The position numbers were made by a program, and so were the translations under genes. From Acidobacteriota bacterium (lineage in GTDB: Bacteria > Acidobacteriota > Terriglobia > UBA7540), in assembly GCA_902812415.1 (NCBI GenBank), contig CADDZJ010000003.1:91872-155871 (forward strand): a DNA stretch of 64,000 bases, in the 5' to 3' direction. The notes below the pieces were generated by a model. The model saw nothing but the letters and a program-made list of their open reading frames with translations, had not been told where the DNA came from and did no database searches. The stretch's first letter is position 1. The number at the start of each line of letters is the position of its first letter. This document shows, in pieces, positions 42,083-51,434 of the stretch.

Positions 42083-43672
42083 CTAAACGCTCAGCGCTTC
42101 CCCTCGTTCTCGCCTGGAGAGCACGTAATCAAAGATTACCCTCGAAACGAAGACCGAGGTAAACAGGTTAGCCACCAGACCGATGGTCAACGTCACGGCA
42201 AAACCCTTGACGGGACCCGTGCCGAAGGTGAACAAAATGGCCGCCGCAGCCACGGTGGTGACGTGCGTATCGATGATCGTCTTGAAAGCGTGATCGAATC
42301 CGCCCGCCACCGCTGCGGGCGCCGTCTTGCCCATCCGCAATTCTTCGCGGATTCTTTCAAAGATCAGGACGTTTGAATCCACGCCCATGCCGACAGTCAG
42401 GATCACGCCCGCAATGCCCGGCAGCGTCAGCACGCCGCCAAAATAAGCCAGCGCCGCGATCAGGATCAAAAGATTCAGAATCAGCGCGACATCCGCATTC
42501 ACGCCTGCGCCGCGATAATAAACGAGCATGAAAAGCAGAATAGCCACGAAGCCGATAATGCAGGCTTCCACGCCGTGGCGAATGGAATCGGCGCCCAGCG
42601 AGGGCCCCACCGTCTGTTCCTGAAGATACGAGATGGAAGCCGGCAGCGCGCCGGAACGGAGCTTCAGAGCCAGATCGGCAACCTGCTGTGTGGTGAAATT
42701 CCCTTCAATCTGGCCGCGATCGCTGATCTGGTTTTCAATCACCGGCGCGCTTTGCACGCGGTTATCCAGAATAATCGCCAGTTGCTTGCCGATATTCCGC
42801 TGGGTGATTTCGGCAAACCGCGAGGCGCCGGCGCGAGTGAGAGTGAAATTCACATCGGGGCGCCCATTGGCGTCCTGGGAAGGTTCCGCGCCGCTCAGGT
42901 CGCGCCCGGTGATGGCCGCAATGCGGTCCACCAGATACCAGGCTGGCGCGCCCGAGTCGCTCGTGCCCGGGAGCAGTTCGGTATCCGGCGGCAGAACGCC
43001 GCCAAATGAGGCCATCGCTTCCTCTTTACTGGAGTAAGGCCCGCCGCGAACAATCTTGAGCTCCAGCATGGCCGTGGACTGGATAATATCCTTGACGCGA
43101 GTGGGGTCGCTGACGCCCGGCAGTTCGACCACCAGTTCATAGCTTCCCTGCCCGTACTCTGCGATTTCCGGCTCCGTGATCCCCAGCGCGTCCACGCGCC
43201 GCCGGATGGTAGCCATCGCTTCGGTATAAGCGTCGTTCTTGATCGTCGCCACTTCGCTGGTTTTGAGCGTCATCAGCCGCGACGTGGGGTCGCCTGCCAC
43301 CCGTTCCACATACCAGTCCGGGAATTGATCCTGCGCCAGCGCCTGCACTTCCTCCCAGCGATTCTGAGGTATGCCCTTAATCATAATGTGCGTGGCATCG
43401 GTCTTTCGCACCTCAGCATAGGGAATATTCCGCGTGCGCAGATCATCCCGCAGCCGGCTTACCGCGAGATCCGACGTGGTATTAACCGCGTCTTCCACGT
43501 GAACCTGAAGCACCAGGTAGGTGCCGCCTTTCAAGTCCAACCCTAGTTTGATGCGGTCAGTTATATTGTCTTTAAGTCTTTGAAAGGTGGAAGGAAAACC
43601 GATGATGCCGAAAATACAGACCAGGACCACAATGATAATCAGGATGGTGCGATTCCGAATGCTTTTTTCCAT
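42083..43672 (-). CDS. secD: Protein-export membrane protein SecD
   Basis: 529 residues, the standard SecD size. N-terminal helix (ILIIIVVLVCIFGIIGFP), RIKLGLDLKGGTYLVLQV (the D1 motif), a large P1 head (RRRVDALGITEPEIAEYGQGSYELVVELPGVSDPTRVKDII) and FAEITQRNIGKQLAIILDN are present. The membrane domain contains GVEACIIGFVAILLFMLVYYRGAG, LTLPGIAGVILTVGMGVDSNVLIFERIREE and FGTGPVKGFAVTLTIGLVANLFTSVF, where the Asp and Arg of the RND-like proton path are visible. It follows yajC by 75 bp in the usual order. Confidence 0.97.
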   Translation of the reverse strand: MEKSIRNRTILIIIVVLVCIFGIIGFPSTFQRLKDNITDRIKLGLDLKGGTYLVLQVHVEDAVNTTSDLAVSRLRDDLRTRNIPYAEVRKTDATHIMIKGIPQNRWEEVQALAQDQFPDWYVERVAGDPTSRLMTLKTSEVATIKNDAYTEAMATIRRRVDALGITEPEIAEYGQGSYELVVELPGVSDPTRVKDIIQSTAMLELKIVRGGPYSSKEEAMASFGGVLPPDTELLPGTSDSGAPAWYLVDRIAAITGRDLSGAEPSQDANGRPDVNFTLTRAGASRFAEITQRNIGKQLAIILDNRVQSAPVIENQISDRGQIEGNFTTQQVADLALKLRSGALPASISYLQEQTVGPSLGADSIRHGVEACIIGFVAILLFMLVYYRGAGVNADVALILNLLILIAALAYFGGVLTLPGIAGVILTVGMGVDSNVLIFERIREELRMGKTAPAAVAGGFDHAFKTIIDTHVTTVAAAAILFTFGTGPVKGFAVTLTIGLVANLFTSVFVSRVIFDYVLSRRERGEALSV

Positions 43673-43747
43673 GCCTTACTTCCCAAACGATGTCATTTGT
43701 TTCTCATCGGCTGCCTGTTGAACCTGCGCCGCTACAACACAAAAAAT

Positions 43748-44140
43748 TTACTTCCGTCCTTTGGCCGACGCTGAAACCTCCCGCGCCGCAGAGGGTTCTG
43801 CCCGTTTGGCCGCTGCAGACGTTTCCCCACTTTGCAGTCCGCTGATGGCCGACCGAACAACTTCAATTTTGACCTGGTTCGCAATTTGCAACTGGACGGT
43901 GTTATCGCCGAAGCCGACAATGGTTCCCAGAATGCCCCCGTTCGTGACAACGCGGTCTCCGGTTTTGAGCGTAGCCAGCATCTCCTGGGTCTTGCGGCGT
44001 TGACGGCTCTGCGGGCGGATGATGAGGAGATACCAGATGAGGATGAGCGGACCCAGAAGAAGAATAAAACTGGTTAAACCCTGCGCCCCGGAAGGTTCAG
44101 CAGCTAGCAGGATGGGTAAAACCAACATGCGATCTAACAC
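43748..44140 (-). CDS. yajC: Preprotein translocase subunit YajC
   Basis: 130 residues from a GTG at 44140, or 126 from the ATG at 44128; both have only modest ribosome sites. A single membrane helix (LTSFILLLGPLILIWYLLII) is followed by RPQSRQRRKTQEMLATLKTGDRVVTNGGILGTIVGFGDNTVQLQIANQVKIEVVRSAI, the YajC/preprotein translocase fold. The C-terminal tail is Ala/Ser/Lys-rich and probably disordered. Accessory partner of SecD and SecF, encoded just before them. Confidence 0.95.
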   Translation of the reverse strand: MLDRMLVLPILLAAEPSGAQGLTSFILLLGPLILIWYLLIIRPQSRQRRKTQEMLATLKTGDRVVTNGGILGTIVGFGDNTVQLQIANQVKIEVVRSAISGLQSGETSAAAKRAEPSAAREVSASAKGRK

Positions 44141-44243
44141 CTGTCAACCTTATTCCTATTGTACTGATTAAGGACCGTGCCTGTCTAAAGGGATCAAAAG
44201 GCGGGGCGGCTTGACTTTTACCATCTTGCTCTTTGGAAGTCCA

Positions 44244-45383
44244 TTATGCCAAGGGGCCTGCCCGGACCTTTGAGAGGAAACTTCCAAAATTTCCCGCGTC
44301 GATAGCCTGCCTGATTTTCCTCATCGTGTCAAGGTAAAAATAAAGATTGTGGTAAGTGGCCAGAATCGCCGCAAGCATCTCACCGGCGGAAAAAAGGTGA
44401 CGAATGTAGGCCCGAGAATAGCGGCGGCAGACCGCGCACTCGCATGCAAGATCAAGCGGACGCTCGTCCCGCGCGTATCGCGCGCTCTTGATCACCATTC
44501 GCCCTTCGGACGTGAAGATGCCGGCGTTGCGCGCGTTCCGCGTGGGCATGACGCAATCAAACTGATCGATTCCGCGCGCCACGCACTCCACCAGATCGCG
44601 GGGCGTGCCCACACCCATGAGATAGCGCGGCGACTCCTCCGGCGTGAGCGCCGCAGTGAATTCCGTCACGTCGTAAGTGGCGGATTTGGGCTCGCCCACC
44701 GAAAGGCCTCCCAAAGCGTATCCTTCAAAACCGATTTCCATCATCTCTTCGGCGCTTTCCTGGCGCAGGGAGTTATCCACCCCTCCCTGGATGATTCCAT
44801 AAAGAACTCCAGAAGATATGTCCTCCCGCCGGTTGATCGACTCAAGAAAAAAATTCCGGGCGCGGCGCGCCCAACGGCCCGTCAGTTTGACCGCCCGCTT
44901 CGTCGCCTCTTCGCTCGAAGGATAAGCAACGCATTCATCCAGAATCATCAGAATGTCCGAACCGAGAGCCTGCTGAATTTCCACCACGCGCTCGGGAGAA
45001 AAGAAGTGAGAGGAACCATCAAGATGGGAGCGAAACTCGACGCCCTCCTCGGTGATGCGCTGCAAGCCTTTTAAACTCATCACCTGGAAGCCGCCGCTAT
45101 CGGTCAGAATCGGGTGGGGCCAACTGATGAAACGGTGCAGCCCGCCCATCTCGCGGATAATTTCATGGCCCGGCCTTAAATATAGATGATAGGTATTGCC
45201 GAGAATAATCTGTGTTCCCAACTCCTCCAGCAGCTCTTGCGTCATCGCCTTGACCGCGCCGCAGGTTCCCACCGGCATGAAGCAGGGCGTCTCAACGGTT
45301 CCGTGCGGCGTATGCAGCCGTCCGCGGCGCGCGCGCGTTTCGGAATCGCGCGCGAGAATCTCAAATTTAAAATGGGAAAGCAT
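44244..45383 (-). CDS. tgt: tRNA-guanine transglycosylase
   Basis: 379 residues from the ATG at 45383; the frame extends to 45413, but the shorter start matches the family. It exchanges guanine-34 for preQ1 in queuosine tRNAs. Motifs: TPHGTVETPCFMPVGTCGAVKAM, DSGGFQVMSL (substrate Asp), GIIQGG, ALGGLSVGE, and the nucleophile region FDCVMPTRNARN. The zinc site is CECAVCRRYSRAYIRHL. The usual order tgt-yajC-secD is seen; queA is not in the window. Confidence 0.96.
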   Translation of the reverse strand: MLSHFKFEILARDSETRARRGRLHTPHGTVETPCFMPVGTCGAVKAMTQELLEELGTQIILGNTYHLYLRPGHEIIREMGGLHRFISWPHPILTDSGGFQVMSLKGLQRITEEGVEFRSHLDGSSHFFSPERVVEIQQALGSDILMILDECVAYPSSEEATKRAVKLTGRWARRARNFFLESINRREDISSGVLYGIIQGGVDNSLRQESAEEMMEIGFEGYALGGLSVGEPKSATYDVTEFTAALTPEESPRYLMGVGTPRDLVECVARGIDQFDCVMPTRNARNAGIFTSEGRMVIKSARYARDERPLDLACECAVCRRYSRAYIRHLFSAGEMLAAILATYHNLYFYLDTMRKIRQAIDAGNFGSFLSKVRAGPLA

Positions 45384-45465
45384 GGAAAGCAGTGTGACAG
45401 CCGACGGGCGCAAGAAGTGGGGATGGAATGATTTCCGCGACGATGTCAGCCGCTCATGGCCCTGG

Positions 45466-46212
45466 TCAGATGGCCGCCAGCCCGGCTTTGATCAGCACCC
45501 AGATCACCCATAAACCCAGGAAGCAGAAAAAAACGCTTCGTGGGCGAGCCTTGCGTCCGGTTGCGGCTGCAAACCCAATCCCCAGCAACCCCAGAACCCA
45601 AAAGGTAAAGAAGTCTATAGAAGTGGCAATGCTGTAAAGCGGCCTTGAAGTTGATTGCTGCGAAAGGAAAAATCCAATGTTAGTGGGCTCGATATTCTGA
45701 GGATTGAAGCTGGCGGGATCGCCCAGGGCAATGACAATCATCCCCAGGATCGCGCCGATAATTGTAGGTAAAAAAGCATAGGCTGAGATTGAAAAGGCTG
45801 TTTTAAAACCGACGGGATGTCCGAAGACCAGTTTCAGGATCAGCATGCCCAGCGCCGCGACAATCACCAGCACGATCACCAATGAAACAAATCCGAGGTG
45901 AGCGAAGACAGCGCCAATCTTTGCTCCTTGTTCCACCGCTTTCTGCATCTGATCGGGAGTCATGCTGTTTGCCCGCCCGCTCATCTCAATGGACCGCCGA
46001 ACGATCTCCTCCATGCTGATCCGGTGAAGCATCAACTCAGTGATAGCAATAACGAAGACGATTAAGGCGACGAGCGGCGCCCAGAAATCCGGCTTGCGCG
46101 CGATGGCGGCAAAAGTTTCCACCGGATCGGTGAAGATGCCGAAGAACCGCTGCACTCTGCTTAGATCAGCCTGCGGTTGAGATGGCATGGTCTGCTCAGC
46201 TCCGTTGGCCAC
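45466..46212 (-). CDS. Yip1-family multi-spanning membrane protein
   Basis: 248 residues, GTG start (46212-46210) with GAGGAGG eight bases upstream. A cytoplasmic N-terminus (LSRVQRFFGIFTDPVETFAAIARKPDFWAPL, the bacterial Yip1/DUF1282-like lead-in) precedes five membrane helices. Polar loops carry ISMEEIVRRSIEMSGRANSM between the first and second. Function is unknown; such proteins are often near envelope biogenesis genes. It is the first gene of the long minus-strand run ending at the 36.7-kb terminator, 82 bp upstream of tgt. Confidence 0.85.
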   Translation of the reverse strand: MANGAEQTMPSQPQADLSRVQRFFGIFTDPVETFAAIARKPDFWAPLVALIVFVIAITELMLHRISMEEIVRRSIEMSGRANSMTPDQMQKAVEQGAKIGAVFAHLGFVSLVIVLVIVAALGMLILKLVFGHPVGFKTAFSISAYAFLPTIIGAILGMIVIALGDPASFNPQNIEPTNIGFFLSQQSTSRPLYSIATSIDFFTFWVLGLLGIGFAAATGRKARPRSVFFCFLGLWVIWVLIKAGLAAI

Positions 46213-46625
46213 GATAAGCCTCCTCTATTATTCGCTCCCAGAGCACCCCCACCCCGGCCCCTCTCCCCAAAGGGGAGGTAAGATCCCTGTTTTTACTTCT
46301 CCCGCTTGCAAAAAGAGAGGCCACCGACGTGCGAGCGCCAAACCTGTTCCCTCTCTCCCCGCAAGCGGGGAGAGAGAGCCCCGACTCGTTGGGGCAGATG
46401 AGGAGCAGCAAAAATATGTCAGCGCTTATGAAATGCAGCACTTAGTGTAGTGGTTTACCTCGCGCTTGGCAATGGAAACGGCGTCCAGGCCGCGGAGCTG
46501 AATCCTGATCTTCATCACGCGCCCGGCCCTGCGCGAGCGAACAATGAATCCTGGTCCTCACCATGCATCAGTCTATGTTAGAATCGTGCGCTACTCGAAC
46601 CACTACATCCCCTGGCGAGGTCTTC
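46213..46625. other. Divergent intergenic region with boilerplate palindromes
   Basis: 413 bp between the Yip1-family gene and the GH172-type gene. It holds the CCCTCTCCCCAAAGGGGAGG stretch near 46259 and a perfect 12-bp hairpin at 46351-46376 (CTCTCTCCCCGC and complement, two-base loop). Both are of the dispersed repeat type seen near 11.4 kb. Both flanking genes point outward, so promoters should be here; none is clear. Confidence 0.5.
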
Positions 46626-47702
46626 ATGAAAAAACCGCTTGTTCTCGTGGCATGCCTTTTAATGTTCTCAGGACTTCTTGCAGCGCAAGAGTGGAACAAC
46701 GCGCTCTTCAGCCTCACTCAGCCTCATGATTACATCTCCAAACGTTCTTCCAGTTACGATCGCACGGGCGGCAACGCCGATTATCGCCGTCTCGATCCGG
46801 GCAAATCTCTGGTGCTGATGGATGCCGACGGCCCGGGCATGATCGCTCACGTCTGGATCACCATTGCCAGCCGCGAGCGATGGCAGCTTAAGACGCTTGT
46901 CCTGCGCATATACTGGGACCATGAGACGACGCCCAGCGTCGAAGCTCCGGTGGGCGATTTCTTCGGCCTCGGCCTGGGGGAATACATCACCTATCATTCC
47001 GCGCCTCTGATGGTCTCTCCTGAAAAGGCTTTGAACTGTTTCTTCCCTATGCCCTTCCGCAAGCACGCACTCATCACCCTGACCAACGAAGGAAAGGAGT
47101 CGGCGGAGGCCGTCTATTACAATATCGACTATCAGCAATACCGCCATCCGCTTCCAGCAAACACGCTTTATTTTCATGCCGAGTATCACCAGGCCACTCC
47201 GAATGAAGGCCATCCGGGCGCAACCATCAATTTATACGGCGAAAATAACTACGTCTGGATGGAAGCGAAGGGGCGAGGGCAATTCGTGGGCGTCACGATG
47301 TCAGTCATCGAGAATCAGGACGGTTGGTGGGGCGAGGGCGATGATATGTTCTTTGTTGATGGCAGCAAGCTGCCCACCGTTCAAGGGACCGGCTCCGAGG
47401 ATTTCTTCCTGGGAGCGTGGGACTTTGGCGGCAAGTCGTTCTATTATCCCTTATATGGGGCGCCCATTGTGGGCAGGGAACTTCAAGGTTCGCGATGGTC
47501 GATGTACCGCTTTATGCTCGCCTCGCCGATCACATTTACAAAATCGATTCGAGCCACCATCGAGCATGGCACAGCAGATGACCGCTCGGATAACTTTTAC
47601 TCCGTGGCCTATTGGTATCAGACGGAGCCTCACGCGCCGTTTGCTCCCCTGCCCTCTGTGAACGACCGCATTCCGCGCGTGATCCCGGTCAAGGCGGAAT
47701 AA
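46626..47702 (+). CDS. Secreted DUF2961/GH172-family glycoside hydrolase
   Basis: 358 residues from the ATG at 46626, preceded by GAGGT. The signal peptide (MKKPLVLVACLLMFSGLLAAQ) directs export. The mature part matches DUF2961, which I recall being classified as GH172 (fructo- and arabinofuranosidase activities): SYDRTGGNADYRRLDPGKSLVLMDADGPGMIAHVWI, RIYWDHETTPSVEAPVGDFFGLG, FPMPFRKHALITLTNEG, EGDDMFFVDGS, GTGSEDFFLGAWDFGG, and YRFMLASPITF. Several acidic residues in DFFGLG and GTGSEDFF are candidate catalytic carboxylates. It probably cleaves furanose-containing glycans outside the cell. It stands alone. Confidence 0.87.
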   Translation: MKKPLVLVACLLMFSGLLAAQEWNNALFSLTQPHDYISKRSSSYDRTGGNADYRRLDPGKSLVLMDADGPGMIAHVWITIASRERWQLKTLVLRIYWDHETTPSVEAPVGDFFGLGLGEYITYHSAPLMVSPEKALNCFFPMPFRKHALITLTNEGKESAEAVYYNIDYQQYRHPLPANTLYFHAEYHQATPNEGHPGATINLYGENNYVWMEAKGRGQFVGVTMSVIENQDGWWGEGDDMFFVDGSKLPTVQGTGSEDFFLGAWDFGGKSFYYPLYGAPIVGRELQGSRWSMYRFMLASPITFTKSIRATIEHGTADDRSDNFYSVAYWYQTEPHAPFAPLPSVNDRIPRVIPVKAE

Positions 47703-47756
47703 AGACGCGCCATTTTCATGCAGTGTGGTGAGCCGAAGGCTCGTGGCTTCTTCGTT

Positions 47757-47816
47757 CAGGGCAGGCTCCCAGCGCCGAAAAAATCGCCGGTGCGGACACC
47801 GGCGCTACAGCAGAGG
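47757..47816. repeat. Dispersed CAGCGCC/GCGCTACAG repeat, copy B, supplying a ribosome site
   Basis: GCTCCCAGCGCC, an A-run, CGCCGGTGCGGACACCGGCG, then CTACAGCAGAGG. It is near-identical to copies A and C. Its last bases AGAGG (47812-47816) lie five bases upstream of the nitrilase-family ATG at 47822. Confidence 0.7.
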
Positions 47817-47821
47817 TCGTC

Positions 47822-48646
47822 ATGAAAATCGCTGCGGTCCAGATGGACATCAAAATTCTCGATAAGGCTGCGAATCTGGCCAGGATTCTTCAGACGCTTG
47901 AGGCCGCGTCGCAGAATGGGGCTCGAATTGTAGTCTTCCCCGAATGCGCCCTGACTGGATACTGTTTCGAGAGCCTGGAGGAAGCTCGTCCCGTAGCCGA
48001 ATCTGTTCCGGGCCCTTCCACTCAGCAAATTGCGCAGGCAGCGCAACGGCTTCATTCAACAGCCATCGTGGGTATGCTCGAAGCGGACGGGGAGAAAATT
48101 TATAATGCTGCGGCGGTGATTTCCCCCGAAGGCATTCTCGGCACACATCGCAAAATTCATCTGCCCTATCTCGGCATCGATCGCTACGTCGCGCCCGGGG
48201 ATAAACCTTTTCCGATCTTCGCCACCCCGCACGGCAGGCTGGGCGTCAACATCTGCTACGACTGCACGTTTCCCGAGTCCGGCCGCGTGGTGAAATTGAA
48301 GGGGGCGCAACTGCTGGCGATCCCCACCAACTTCCCGATCGGGTCAGATTCCTGGCAGCACGTGCCCAATGTGCGCGCTACCGAAAATCACTTGATTGTA
48401 GTCGCCGCCGACCGCGTGGGCGAGGAGCGCGGCTTCCGCTTTGCCGGCCATTCGCAGATTGTCGATTTTATGGGCAAAGTCCATGCTGAGGCAGGCGAGA
48501 CGGAGGAAACTATCCTCTACGCTGATGTGGACCTTGCGGCTGCAGACCAGAACCGCATCGCTCGCATTCCCGGAATTTATGAAATTAACCGCATTGCCGA
48601 CCGCCGCCCGGAAATGTACTCCCCTATTACCGCAGCCAAGAATTGA
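47822..48646 (+). CDS. Carbon-nitrogen hydrolase (nitrilase superfamily amidase)
   Basis: 274 residues, cytosolic. The Glu-Lys-Cys triad is complete: Glu41 in VVFPECALTGY, Lys111 in GTHRKIHLPYLG, Cys145 in VNICYDCTFPE. The rest fits the superfamily: IAAVQMDIKILDKAANL at the N-terminus, AIPTNFPIGSDSWQHVPNVRATENHLIVVAADRVG, and a final FMGKVHAEAG...ADVDL. It hydrolyses an amide, nitrile or carbamoyl group; the substrate cannot be named. The ATG is preceded by AGAGG, which comes from the upstream repeat element. Confidence 0.92.
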   Translation: MKIAAVQMDIKILDKAANLARILQTLEAASQNGARIVVFPECALTGYCFESLEEARPVAESVPGPSTQQIAQAAQRLHSTAIVGMLEADGEKIYNAAAVISPEGILGTHRKIHLPYLGIDRYVAPGDKPFPIFATPHGRLGVNICYDCTFPESGRVVKLKGAQLLAIPTNFPIGSDSWQHVPNVRATENHLIVVAADRVGEERGFRFAGHSQIVDFMGKVHAEAGETEETILYADVDLAAADQNRIARIPGIYEINRIADRRPEMYSPITAAKN

Positions 48647-49356
48647 ATCAAGCTCGACGGATCGCCCCTGCTCGATCTCCGCCCGACGGGTCGCTGAAGC
48701 CTGTCCGCGTCTTGATTTTTGTAGACTACTAATGTAGACTATCTACAAGCCTTAACGCGTCGACCTTTGTTGGGCGGACCGAGGTAAGAATATTGGGAGC
48801 AGAACATGAAACCTTCCACTACAAGCGGAGACCGCACGGTTAACGGATGTCTGGTCATTGCACTGACGAAGGCAGTTTGCAAGGCTGGGGAGGATAGGCA
48901 AAGAATAGGATTTTTCCCAACGAACCCTAATCAATCTTTAGAATCAACGAAGAATATTTTGCCGCGGTCTCTGAGACCGCAAAGTGGCTGGGACTTGGGA
49001 GAAATGCAATCCAACACATTTTTTCGAAACGAACCCTAACTATATAATTTTTATATGAGTGATTTTCATAAAATGAAATCTGTAGTGGAAGTTAATTTTG
49101 GCTGGGTTGCCGGATAGACGAATTCCGGTGAGGGCGAAAATACGGGGATTCTTCCGCCTCGCTGCGCTTGGCGCCAGAATGACAAGCCTGGTAACGCTTT
49201 CGGCAGCCAGATACCGCAAATCGAGTGGTATGTCAATACAGTGACTACCTGATAGGCTATTACCGAATTCGGGAATTCATGGTTGCAATCTTGACAATCG
49301 TCGGGGGTCGGACTAATTTGCATAGACACACACAATTTCAAAGGGAGGTTAGTGCT
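48647..49356. other. Long intergenic region with partial repeats
   Basis: 710 bp. GTAGACTACTAATGTAGACTATCTAC (in two short phrases, 48720-48746) is a direct and partly inverted repeat. The string CGAACCCTAA occurs twice (48920 and 49029). A half copy of the TGTCATTCTGAG element lies at 49147-49184. A 77-residue ORF from 48806 lacks family features and is not called. The promoter and leader of the PEP-CTERM gene must lie at the right end. Confidence 0.45.
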
Positions 49357-50550
49357 ATGCGTCCCCGGCCCACGAACCGCTCCTTTTACCTGTTCCTTGC
49401 TACGCTTGTCATACTCTGCATGATCCCTTCACTCATGCAGGCGCAGTATGTGCAAACCAATCTGGTCTCAAACAGCAGCGCCATTCCTGCAACGACAACC
49501 GATCCGAATCTGATTAATCCCTGGGGTATGGTTCAGGGACCCTCAACGCCTTTCTGGGTTTCGGATCAGGGCACGAATGTTTCGACTCTTTATACAGGCA
49601 CGGGCGCGAAGCTTCCATTGACTGTCAATGTTCCTACCGTGTCCTCCGTGAATGGATTCCCGCCCAACGGGCCAACGGGAGTTGTGTTCAATACCGGCTC
49701 GGGATTCCCCCTCGCTACCCAAGGAACCGCAACCGTCAAGTCGATTTTCATCTTTGCGAATCTGAACGGCACGATTTCGGGATGGAATCCGGGAAGCACG
49801 GGCGGCCTTACAAGCGCCGTGATCGAGGTCAACAACTCAGTCAGCGCTCCTCCCCCGAAAGATGTGTATACAGGGCTGGCCATCAACGGCACGGGGAGCC
49901 TCCTCTATGCCGCCAACTTCAACGCCAACGGCGGAATCGAAGTCTTCAACAGCGACTGGAGCGCCAACACCAAGCTTTCAATCACCGACCCCAGCCTGCC
50001 TTCGGGCTACGAGCCTTATAACGTCGAGGATATGAATGGCACGCTCTTCGTCGCTTACGCTCCGATCGGTAAAGACGGGCTGCCTGAGGTAGGAGATGGC
50101 AACGGCGCCGTGGCGGAATTCAACGATGCAACCGGCGCGTTCATCAAGCAACTCATTAATCCGGGGAAAGGTGATGGCCTTAACGTCCCCTGGGGCATGG
50201 CGATGGCGCCCTCCGATTTCGGTCCTTTCAGCAACGACCTGCTGGTAGGCAATTTTGGCAGCGGCGAAATCAGCGCCTATAACCCCTCGAACGGAGACTT
50301 CCTGGGCATGCTGGATGATCTCTCCGGCAAGCCCATCACCAACGTCGCCCTCTGGACGCTGGTCTTTGGCAACGGCAAGGCGGGCACTCAAAAGAACGCG
50401 CTTTACATCACCGCCGGTGTTACCCTTGCGCAAACCCAGGGGGTGATGGCGGAAATTACTCCCACGCCGGAGCCCGCCACCTTGTTTTTGCTGGGCGGCG
50501 GTTTGCTGGCGGTCGGCTTGATTTCCTGGCGCCGCATGAAGAAGGTGTAG
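49357..50550 (+). CDS. TIGR03118-like exported protein with PEP-CTERM sorting signal
   Basis: 397 residues from the ATG at 49357, with AAGGGAGG nine bases upstream; an ORF extension to 49225 is rejected. The signal peptide (FYLFLATLVILCMIPSLMQAQ) is followed by a beta-propeller-like body matching TIGR03118: LVSNSSAIPATTTDPNLINPWGM, PFWVSDQGTNVSTLY, GPTGVVFNTG, ATVKSIFIFANLNGTISGWNP, VPWGMAMAPSDFGPFSNDLLVGNFGSG. The C-terminus is a classic PEP-CTERM: TPEPATLFLLGGGLLAVGLISW, then RRMKK. Exosortase should cleave it at the inner membrane, but no exosortase gene is in the window. Confidence 0.92.
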   Translation: MRPRPTNRSFYLFLATLVILCMIPSLMQAQYVQTNLVSNSSAIPATTTDPNLINPWGMVQGPSTPFWVSDQGTNVSTLYTGTGAKLPLTVNVPTVSSVNGFPPNGPTGVVFNTGSGFPLATQGTATVKSIFIFANLNGTISGWNPGSTGGLTSAVIEVNNSVSAPPPKDVYTGLAINGTGSLLYAANFNANGGIEVFNSDWSANTKLSITDPSLPSGYEPYNVEDMNGTLFVAYAPIGKDGLPEVGDGNGAVAEFNDATGAFIKQLINPGKGDGLNVPWGMAMAPSDFGPFSNDLLVGNFGSGEISAYNPSNGDFLGMLDDLSGKPITNVALWTLVFGNGKAGTQKNALYITAGVTLAQTQGVMAEITPTPEPATLFLLGGGLLAVGLISWRRMKKV

Positions 50551-50591
50551 AGACGCCAGGACTCGCTACGGCCAAAAGCTCCTGGCTCTTG

Positions 50592-51347
50592 TCAGCGGCT
50601 TTTCAGCAGCCAGAGATTGCTGCTCAGGTTCTCTTCGGTAAAGGCGATGTGATGGCCGTCAGGAGAGAGAAAGACATCGGGCGAGAAAGGATTGGAAAGT
50701 GTAAGGAGAACCGTCGATCTGCCCTGCGGGTCCACGTAAAGCAGCGCCCAACTCGCCGGCAACTGTGTCGTCACATACCATCCCTTTCCGTCTGCTGACC
50801 ACGTAAGGGTGTGGAAGTGCGACGCTCCTTCGACCGTGACCTCGCGTTCACCTCTGGCTTGAATCAGGCCGTCAGCGCCGCCGGAGAGTGAGAGAACGTG
50901 AATGTGAGCTTCTGCCGGATCCCACTTGATCCAGGCCAGACGAAGACCATCCGGCGCGAGCACCCAATTGGTGCGATAGCTCGGATCGTAATCCATGCGG
51001 GCGACCGCCTTCCTTCCTGGTTCAAACCCCTTTTGAGGATCAAAAGCGCGAAAAACCGTTTGGTTTCCTTCGCGCTGGGCTAATACGCAAGGCATTCCGG
51101 GGCGGCGAGGACACTCAAAATGCAACCCCCATTCAGAAAACCGGGAGGCTTTCAGCACAAGTTGGGCGGGCCCGCCGGAGATGGGAACCCGCATCTGGGA
51201 AGGCTTGCGGTAAAGCCTCGGCTTGCTCAGCCCGGGGAAAGCTGACAACATCCGATAACACCGGCTGGCGCGCAACCGCTTCGGAGCGGCGGCCACCGCC
51301 CACGTTAACAGGGTTAAAGTTCCGCCCCCACGGGTCGGCGGTTTCAC
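50592..51347 (-). pseudogene. C-terminal fragment of a TolB/WD40-like beta-propeller protein
   Basis: The 3' two thirds (from about MRVPISGGPAQLVLKASRFSEWG) read as a continuous TolB-like beta-propeller: LAPDGLRLAWIKWDPAEAHIHVLSLSGGADGLI, FHTLTWSADGKGWYVTTQLPASWALLYVDPQGRSTVLL, SPDGHHIAFTEENLSSNLWLLKSR. I associate this form with C-terminal sensor domains of acidobacterial Ser/Thr kinases or winged-helix regulators. The 5' 50 codons do not resemble the family, no kinase or DNA-binding domain is present, and there is no good start, so this is a truncated remnant. Its broken end faces another broken gene. Confidence 0.65.
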
Positions 51348-51434
51348 CGGCTGGCACTGCGGATAAGGATGTTTTCTCCAGCTGTCGCACGACCTCTACG
51401 GACCGCAAGTCGCTCTCGGGGACTTCCGTTTTCC

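Noticed and set aside
48806..49039. 77-residue ORF between the nitrilase-family and PEP-CTERM genes
   Set aside because: No ribosome site and no domain; overlaps short direct repeats.
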